Shown here: positions 58,785 to 64,000 of the stretch, piece by piece
Layout of the letters: every line of letters starts with the position of its first letter
How positions within the stretch are numbered: the first letter of the stretch is position 1
Origin: Sulfotelmatobacter sp963788225
GTDB taxonomy: Bacteria > Acidobacteriota > Terriglobia > Terriglobales > Acidobacteriaceae
Assembly (NCBI GenBank): GCA_963788225.1
Contig: CAWBGI010000003.1
Location: 992,001-1,056,000, forward strand
DNA length: 64,000 bases
Direction of reading: 5' to 3'
Position numbers and translations under genes: made by a program
The notes under the pieces: model-generated
The model's database searches: none
Seen by the model: the letters and a program-made list of their open reading frames with translations, nothing else
What the model was told of the DNA's origin: nothing

Positions 58785-61227
58785 CTACTCCTCCCGCAGC
58801 AGGACCATGGGATCGACCGAAAGCGCGCGGCGGGCTGGGATCCATGTAGCCAGCAGGCCTAGCAGTGCCATGGCTAGGACTACGCCGCCCAGTACCACCG
58901 GATCGCGGGGAGTGGCTTGATAGACGATGGACGCCAGCACGCGGCTGGCTAGAATTCCCAGGAGCAATCCTGCGGCGGAACCGATGGCCAGCAGTTTGAA
59001 GGCGCGTCCCAAGGCTGCCTGTAAGACTTCTTTGCGGCGGCCGCCGAGGGCTATGCGAATTCCCAGTTCGCGCAGGCGCTTGCTGACCGAGTAGGCCGCC
59101 ATGCCGAAGATGCCGGTCATCGCGAGCATTGCGCCCATCAGGCCCATGACACCCAGAGCGTACGTCGCGATGCGCGGAGCGAATAGAGCGCCGTCCAGTT
59201 CCTGAATCCAGGGTTTGGCCGTAAAGGGCAGGCCGGCATCCACGTTTTGCATTGTGCTCTTGATAGCTGCTTCGAGTTGCTGCGGATCGCGGTTCGAGCG
59301 CACCACCAGAGATGCCTGCGTCGATGGCGATTGCAGGATGGGCAGAAACATAGCCGGGGTTGGATCTTCGGCCAGGGTCGCATATTTTCCGTCTTCTGTG
59401 ATGCCTACGACCTGTACGCGCGCCCCATCTTTCATCTTGTAGTAGGCGCCCACAGCGTTGGTTACGGAGCCGAAAATTTTGTTGGCGAACTCCCGATTGA
59501 CTACCGCTACGCGTGGCGAGTTCATGTCGTCATGCCAGGTTAGAGTTCGGCCGGTCAGCAAGGTGGTTTGGGCGGCATCGAAGTATCCGGGAGAGATGTT
59601 GTAGATTGCGGCTTCGGCAGCGGCGTTCGATGGCCTGAGATCTGTGGTTTTGTCGGTAAAGACATTCTCACTGTTGTCTCCGTAAAACAACGGTGGGCGA
59701 TCGACCAATCCCACGGACGTTACGCCGGGAATCGTCCGCAAAGAATCGATCAGGCGCTTTTGCATGACGGGCACGCTGTCGCCGCTGTAACCAGCCATGC
59801 TGAGGGCGGTTTCCACCAGGGTTGCGCCGTGCGGTTCGAAACCGATGTTGCTGTGCAGCGACCGCATCAGTCCTCTTACGGCGACTAGCGAAGAGGTCAC
59901 CAGCACGGCGCAGATCGCAATTTGCGCCACCAGCAACAGATCGCGAGCAGTAATCCGCCGCCCGCCCTGGCCGGCAATGATGCCGCTTGCTCCCGACTTG
60001 ACGACTTCATAGGGATTCGTACTTAGCACCTGCCTGACTGGAACTGCCCCGAAAATGAATCCGCTGGCCAAGGTCAACAGCAAAGCGATTCCATAGACAT
60101 TTGCGTCCGGGTACACGGGCACATTAATGGGGACGGTTGGAAGCGGGCGCCACACGCTCAAACCGCGCAACAACAAAATGCTGGCCCAGAGGCCGGCGGC
60201 GCCTCCGACCAGCGAAATCAGCACGGCCTCTGTAAAGAGCCCTCGCAGAATGCGATTGCGGCTCGACCCGAGCGCGAGCCGCAGAGCAACCTCACGGGAG
60301 CGATCTGCGGCGCGGGCGGCAAAGAGGCTGCCCAGGTTGGCGCACGCGGCCAGCAGAATCAGCCCTGCCAGCAGCATCAACCCGGTTAGAAACGCTCGCG
60401 CCGGACCAGCCAACCAGTCCCCGGTAAGGCCTGGACGCGTCAAGGTGAAGGTCATGTTGCCGTCGTCTTTGGGGTAGGTCTTTTCCAGATTCGTGCCAAT
60501 CGAGTTCAGATCGGCGATGGCCTGCGCCGGAGTGACGCCCGCTTTCAGATGTCCCAATATCATTAAAAGGAAGTGGTTTCCGCGTTCGTTCATGACATTC
60601 GCGCCCTCCACCTGCTCCTGGTTGATCAACGGCACCCAGAAATCGGGAAAGACAAACAATATAGTGCCGCGGAATTGCTGGGGCGCTACACCGAGGATGG
60701 TAAAAGGATGTTTGTTCAACTGAACGACGCGGCCGACCACGCCGCGATCGTCCTGAAAATGGGTGTGCCAATAGGCGTAAGTGAGCACGATATAGGGAGC
60801 GCTGTTGGGGCCGCGCTCATCGGCGGCGTGAAAGAAGCGGCCTAAGATACGGCTGAATGTGTAGTGTGTCGAAATAATTCCCTGTGACTTCCAGAATCCA
60901 AGAGCCGGACGGATTGTTGCCGGTATCGATGCCTACCGACGTGACGTTGTAGGCTGCCAGATCTTCAAAGCTGTGGTTGCGGTCGCGCAGGTCGAGATAG
61001 TCGGGATAAGAGTGATTGATGGCTTTGTCGTTGCCGCGCTGAATCGCGTAAAGACTTTTCGCATCGGGCACATTAATCGGACGCAGTATCAGGGCGTTCA
61101 TTACACCAAAGACCACGGCGTTGGCACAGATTGCCAGGGCCAGCGTTAAGACGGCGGCGATGGCGAAGCCGGGAGACTTGCGCATCTGGCGCAGGGCTAG
61201 GCGGAGATCTTGTAGGAGGGTGGTCAT
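58785..61227 (-). pseudogene. ADOP-type (MacB-like) ABC transporter permease, split by a frameshift
   Basis: The N-terminus reads from ATG 61227 (LLQDLRLALRQMRKSPGFAI, the acidobacterial duplicated orphan permease signature) to GNYFDTLHIQPYL, where one extra base near 60843 shifts the frame. The rest (GRFFHAADERGPNSAPYIVLTYAYWHTH... to ALSVDPMVLLREE) continues in the next frame to 58785. It contains two FtsX-like permease cores and MacB periplasmic domains. Corrected, it would be about 814 residues, normal for ADOPs. These have no adjacent ATPase; their role is unclear. The downstream portion could begin at an internal start. Confidence 0.85.
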
Positions 61228-61436
61228 GGGCGGCCTCTGCGTGACGTTTAGGCTACACGACAAATAAGGGCAATTGGAGAGCCAGAGTTTCGCGGGTGCA
61301 AGCGCATGAGAACGAAGGGGTTTGTGGGGTATCGCCGGAGCAGGGAGCAGGTTTGGGTGTCCGGTTTCACCTTAGGGTGTCCGCAAGCGAACAGAGAGGG
61401 AGTGGGAATGGGTTCCGGCGGAGCTTCGCTCTTGCC

Positions 61437-61464
61437 GGGACAGCCGAGGCGGCTGTCTCTACAT
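61437..61464 (+). repeat. GGACAGCCG palindromic repeat, copy 2
   Basis: GGGACAGCCGaGGCGGCTGTC followed by TCTACAT, nearly identical to 8925-8951. Confidence 0.65.
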
Positions 61465-61482
61465 GTTTAGTGGATCGCGTAA

Positions 61483-61773
61483 CTACTTTTCTTTTTCTTC
61501 TTCGATTTTGATGCGGAGGGATTTCAGGAATTTTAGATCCTGATCGTTGATTTTGAATTCGGGGTTGGTGGAGAGAGTGGTGACCAGGGACGTCTTGTCG
61601 GAGGACTTTTCGCCCTGCTTGCTGACACCGATGGTGGCTTCGAGGACGAGGAAGATGTCGTAGCCTCCCTCTTTGATGCGGGAGACGACTTCGGCGATCT
61701 GTTCGGAATCGGAGAGAGATTCGTTGATGGCTTCGCCGAGTTCTTTCATGAGCTGTTTGAGTTGTTGGTCCAC
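61483..61773 (-). CDS. Small protein of unknown function
   Basis: 96 residues: a helical, acidic first part (QLMKELGEAINESLSDSEQIAEVVSRI), a strand-rich centre (YDIFLVLEATIGV) and a Lys/Glu tail (SLRIKIEEEKEK). No family recognised. The frame has coding-like composition and there is no competing gene on the other strand. Confidence 0.55.
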   Translation of the reverse strand: MDQQLKQLMKELGEAINESLSDSEQIAEVVSRIKEGGYDIFLVLEATIGVSKQGEKSSDKTSLVTTLSTNPEFKINDQDLKFLKSLRIKIEEEKEK

Positions 61774-61909
61774 GTCATCCCCCGATCGCGGTCTCAGAAC
61801 CTGATACTAACCGTTAGATGCCTGCTGTCGCGGAACCGTTTCCGGGTGCGGCGCAGGTTTGCGTCATTGTAGCGCCTTTGTAAAGCGGGAGGCTGTTAAA
61901 ATCGAGGCT

Positions 61910-62257
61910 GTGAGCAAGGTTTCTACTGTACGAAAGTTAGGGGTGGTGGCGCGGGTGGCGGGGCAGCAGGTGAAGCGCAGCCGGATCGCGCGGGCTGCGG
62001 CTGGCGCGGTTTCGACCACGGTCCGGGCTTTCGGGCGGGCGGCGCATCAGTTGTGGCTGGAAGTCACGGGGCTGGTTTTCCTGGCGATGGCCGGAGCGGG
62101 CGGAATTGAGTCGGCGAAGGAATATGCGAAATATCACGCTGGGCGGGCTGGAGTGCGGGGGGTGGTGGTTGCACTTTGTTTTACGGTGACGTTTGCGTGG
62201 TTTGGGATTAGTTCGTTCTGGAGGGTGAGGCAGAAGGGGAAGGGCGGGGCGCGGTGA
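61910..62257 (+). CDS. Small membrane protein of unknown function
   Basis: About 115 residues from GTG 61910 (the frame opens at 61859). A basic N-terminal part with many Arg/Ala (VARVAGQQVKRSRIARAAAG) and two hydrophobic helices (HQLWLEVTGLVFLAMAGAGG, GVVVALCFTVTFAWFGISSF). No family recognised. It precedes the methylmalonyl-CoA mutase gene by 169 nt. Confidence 0.5.
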   Translation: MSKVSTVRKLGVVARVAGQQVKRSRIARAAAGAVSTTVRAFGRAAHQLWLEVTGLVFLAMAGAGGIESAKEYAKYHAGRAGVRGVVVALCFTVTFAWFGISSFWRVRQKGKGGAR

Positions 62258-62299
62258 GGGCGGGATTAGTGGCGCTGCATGGGACTGCAGGTTCCTCTG

Positions 62300-62375
62300 C
62301 GCTGCGCGCCTCGGAATGACAAAGCTCTTGTGCGCTTCGGAATGACAAAGCTTTTCCGCGTTTCGGAATGACAAG
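62300..62375 (+). repeat. Tandem CGGAATGACAA repeat
   Basis: Three direct copies of TTTCGGAATGACAAGA-type words spaced 28-30 nt, sharing GGAATGACA with the long inverted repeat at 25651-25768. Confidence 0.5.
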
Positions 62376-62426
62376 ATTATTTTTGTCTGGGATAACGGGT
62401 TAGGGGTTCGGAAAAGAGTGTTGATT

Positions 62427-64000
62427 ATGGCGGACGCGGTTAAGGTTGCGAATCACGGCGCGGTGGCGGAGGTGGAGACGTCGTCGCATATTCCGGTGAA
62501 GGCGCTTTACACTCCGGCGGATCTTAAGGGCTTCGACTACGAGGGTGAGGTTGGGTATCCGGGCGAATATCCGTTTACGCGGGGCGTGCAGGCGACGATG
62601 TACCGCGGGCGGTTGTGGACCATGCGGCAGTATGCGGGCATGGGCGACGCGGAGGAGTCGAACAAGCGCTACAAATATTTGCTGGCGAATGGGACGACCG
62701 GTTTATCGGTGGCGTTCGATTTGCCGACGCAGATTGGGATGGACTCGGATCATGCGCTGGCGGCGGGCGAAGTGGGCAAGGTGGGCGTGGCGATCGATTC
62801 CATCGAAGATATGGAGCGGCTGTTTGCGGGCATCGAGCTGACCAAGATTTCTACATCGATGACTATCAATGCAACGGCATCGATTCTGCTGGCGTTGTAT
62901 GTGGCGGTGGCGCGGCGGCAGGGCGCGGACATCCGCAAACTTTCAGGGACCGTGCAGAACGATGTGCTGAAGGAGTACATCGCGCGCGGGACTTATATTT
63001 ATCCGCCGCAGCAGGCGATGCGCGTGATTACCGACATGTTTGCCTGGGCCAAGGAGAATGTTCCGGAGTGGAATACGATTTCGATTTCCGGCTATCACAT
63101 GCGGGAGGCGGGGTCGACGGCGGTGCAGGAAGTGGCGTTCACGCTGGGCAACGGCATGGCTTACGTGGAGGCGGCGATCAAGGCCGGGCTGGATGTGGAT
63201 AAGTTCGCGCCGCGGCTGTCGTTCTTTTTTAATGCGCACAGCAATTTTCTGGAAGAGGTGGCGAAGTATCGGGCGGCGCGCCGGATGTGGGCGCGGATTA
63301 TGCGCGAGCACTTTAAGGCGAAGAATCCGAAGTCGTGGATGCTGCGGTTTCATACGCAGACGGCAGGGTCGACGCTGACGGCGCAGCAGCCGGAAAACAA
63401 TATTGTGCGGACGGCGATCCAGGGGCTGGCGGCCGTGCTGGGCGGGACGCAGTCGCTGCACACGAATTCTTATGACGAGGCTTTGGCGCTGCCGACCGAG
63501 CAGGCGGCGCGGATCGCTTTGCGCACGCAGCAGGTGATTGCTTATGAATCGGGGGCGCCGCAGACGGTCGATCCGCTGGCGGGGTCGTATTACGTTGAGG
63601 CGCTGACGAATGAGATTGAGAAGCGCGCGGCGGAATATTTGGGAAAGATTGAAGTGATGGGCGGGATGCTGAAGGCGATTGAGCGCGGATTTGTGCAGCA
63701 GGAGATTCAGAACGCGGCGTATGAATATCAGCAGGCCGTGGACCAGGGCGATGCGGTGGTGGTGGGGGTAAACCGGTTTGAGGTGGAAGAGGAGAAGCCG
63801 ATTCCGATTCAGAAGATTGATCCGGCGCTGGAGCCGAAGCAGATTGAGCGGGTGCGGGCGTTGCGGGCTCGGCGGGATGCGGGGCCTTGGAAAGCGGCGT
63901 TGCAGGGCGTGGAGGACACGGCCCGGTCGGGCGAAAACGTTATGCCTCGGATTCTGGCGGCAGTGGAGGCTTACGCGACCGTGGGTGAAATTTCGGATGC
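62427..64000 (+). CDS. Methylmalonyl-CoA mutase large subunit (partial, 3' end outside)
   Basis: 524 codons from ATG 62427, open at the window end. The TIM-barrel substrate domain is complete: GVQATMYRGRLWTMRQYAGMGDAEESNKRY, GLSVAFDLPTQIGMDSDHAL, STSMTINATASILLALYVAVA, GTYIYPPQQAMRVITDMFAW, SGYHMREAGSTAVQEVAFTLG and LHTNSYDEALALPTEQAARIALRTQQ. The Tyr of RQYAG is retained, as in methylmalonyl-CoA (not isobutyryl-CoA) mutases. In this two-chain type the B12-binding domain is on a separate protein; it is not seen here. Interconverts methylmalonyl-CoA and succinyl-CoA. Confidence 0.92.
   Translation, partial: MADAVKVANHGAVAEVETSSHIPVKALYTPADLKGFDYEGEVGYPGEYPFTRGVQATMYRGRLWTMRQYAGMGDAEESNKRYKYLLANGTTGLSVAFDLPTQIGMDSDHALAAGEVGKVGVAIDSIEDMERLFAGIELTKISTSMTINATASILLALYVAVARRQGADIRKLSGTVQNDVLKEYIARGTYIYPPQQAMRVITDMFAWAKENVPEWNTISISGYHMREAGSTAVQEVAFTLGNGMAYVEAAIKAGLDVDKFAPRLSFFFNAHSNFLEEVAKYRAARRMWARIMREHFKAKNPKSWMLRFHTQTAGSTLTAQQPENNIVRTAIQGLAAVLGGTQSLHTNSYDEALALPTEQAARIALRTQQVIAYESGAPQTVDPLAGSYYVEALTNEIEKRAAEYLGKIEVMGGMLKAIERGFVQQEIQNAAYEYQQAVDQGDAVVVGVNRFEVEEEKPIPIQKIDPALEPKQIERVRALRARRDAGPWKAALQGVEDTARSGENVMPRILAAVEAYATVGEISD

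Overview
The window looks like a chromosomal segment of an acidobacterium, probably near Koribacter/Terriglobia. It is GC-rich and carries several protein families expanded in that phylum: two VWFA-related secreted proteins, a macB-like orphan permease (ADOP), a very large TonB-dependent receptor with an N-terminal carboxypeptidase-like domain, a Ser/Thr kinase fused to enzyme domains, and delta-60 propeller proteins. It also carries many short palindromic and heptameric repeats between genes. The taxonomic call is inferred from gene families; no rRNA or tRNA gene was found.

Layout. 1-9.0 kb: a partial S9 peptidase, cupin, delta-60 repeat protein, Gfo/Idh oxidoreductase, a frameshifted DUF3052 gene, a VWFA protein, RluD-type pseudouridine synthase, glutaminyl cyclase and Lgt. 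9.0-9.7 kb: a toxin-antitoxin pair with a very clear promoter/operator. 9.8-14.3 kb: rpsU, a zinc-ribbon protein, MtaB-like methylthiotransferase and small membrane proteins. 14.7-19.4 kb: an L-lactate uptake and oxidation operon, lctP-lutABC. 19.7-23.9 kb: an NlpC/P60-like secreted protein and a kinase-FGE-hydrolase fusion. 24.0-31.6 kb: a translation and cell-division cluster, infC-rpmI-rplT-pheS-pheT-aminotransferase-zapB-like-zapA. 31.5-37.6 kb: a VWFA protein, a secreted propeller and the TonB receptor. 37.9-42.6 kb: gamma-carbonic anhydrase-like protein, hisS, DUF1579 protein, aspS. 42.6-43.9 kb: two PD-(D/E)XK nuclease-like genes. 44.3-48.1 kb: cmk, an unrecognised protein, mutL. 48.2-48.9 kb: a RAYT transposase between inverted REP-like elements. 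49.1-53.0 kb: an ECF sigma / anti-sigma / B-box / DUF4097 operon. 53.6-55.6 kb: a BrnTA module and an IS3-family element. 55.8-58.6 kb: a cluster of palindromes, glgC, and a secreted glycosidase-like protein. 58.8-64.0 kb: a frameshifted ADOP permease, two small unknowns, and the start of methylmalonyl-CoA mutase.

The strongest unexplained signals are: (i) 7-nt-period repeat arrays at over a dozen sites, often as two inverted arms around a loop and several times inside genes (mtaB, pheT); (ii) a roughly 120-residue extra domain inside HisRS with different codon use, and a roughly 37-residue extra segment in PheRS alpha; (iii) a cluster of five 18-bp palindromes of 7-4-7 architecture beside glgC; and (iv) a RAYT gene whose flanks match REP copies elsewhere in the window. 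Four reading frames are broken by small indels (DUF3052, pheS, IS3 orfB, ADOP permease). Because pheS is essential, at least some of these may be sequencing errors.
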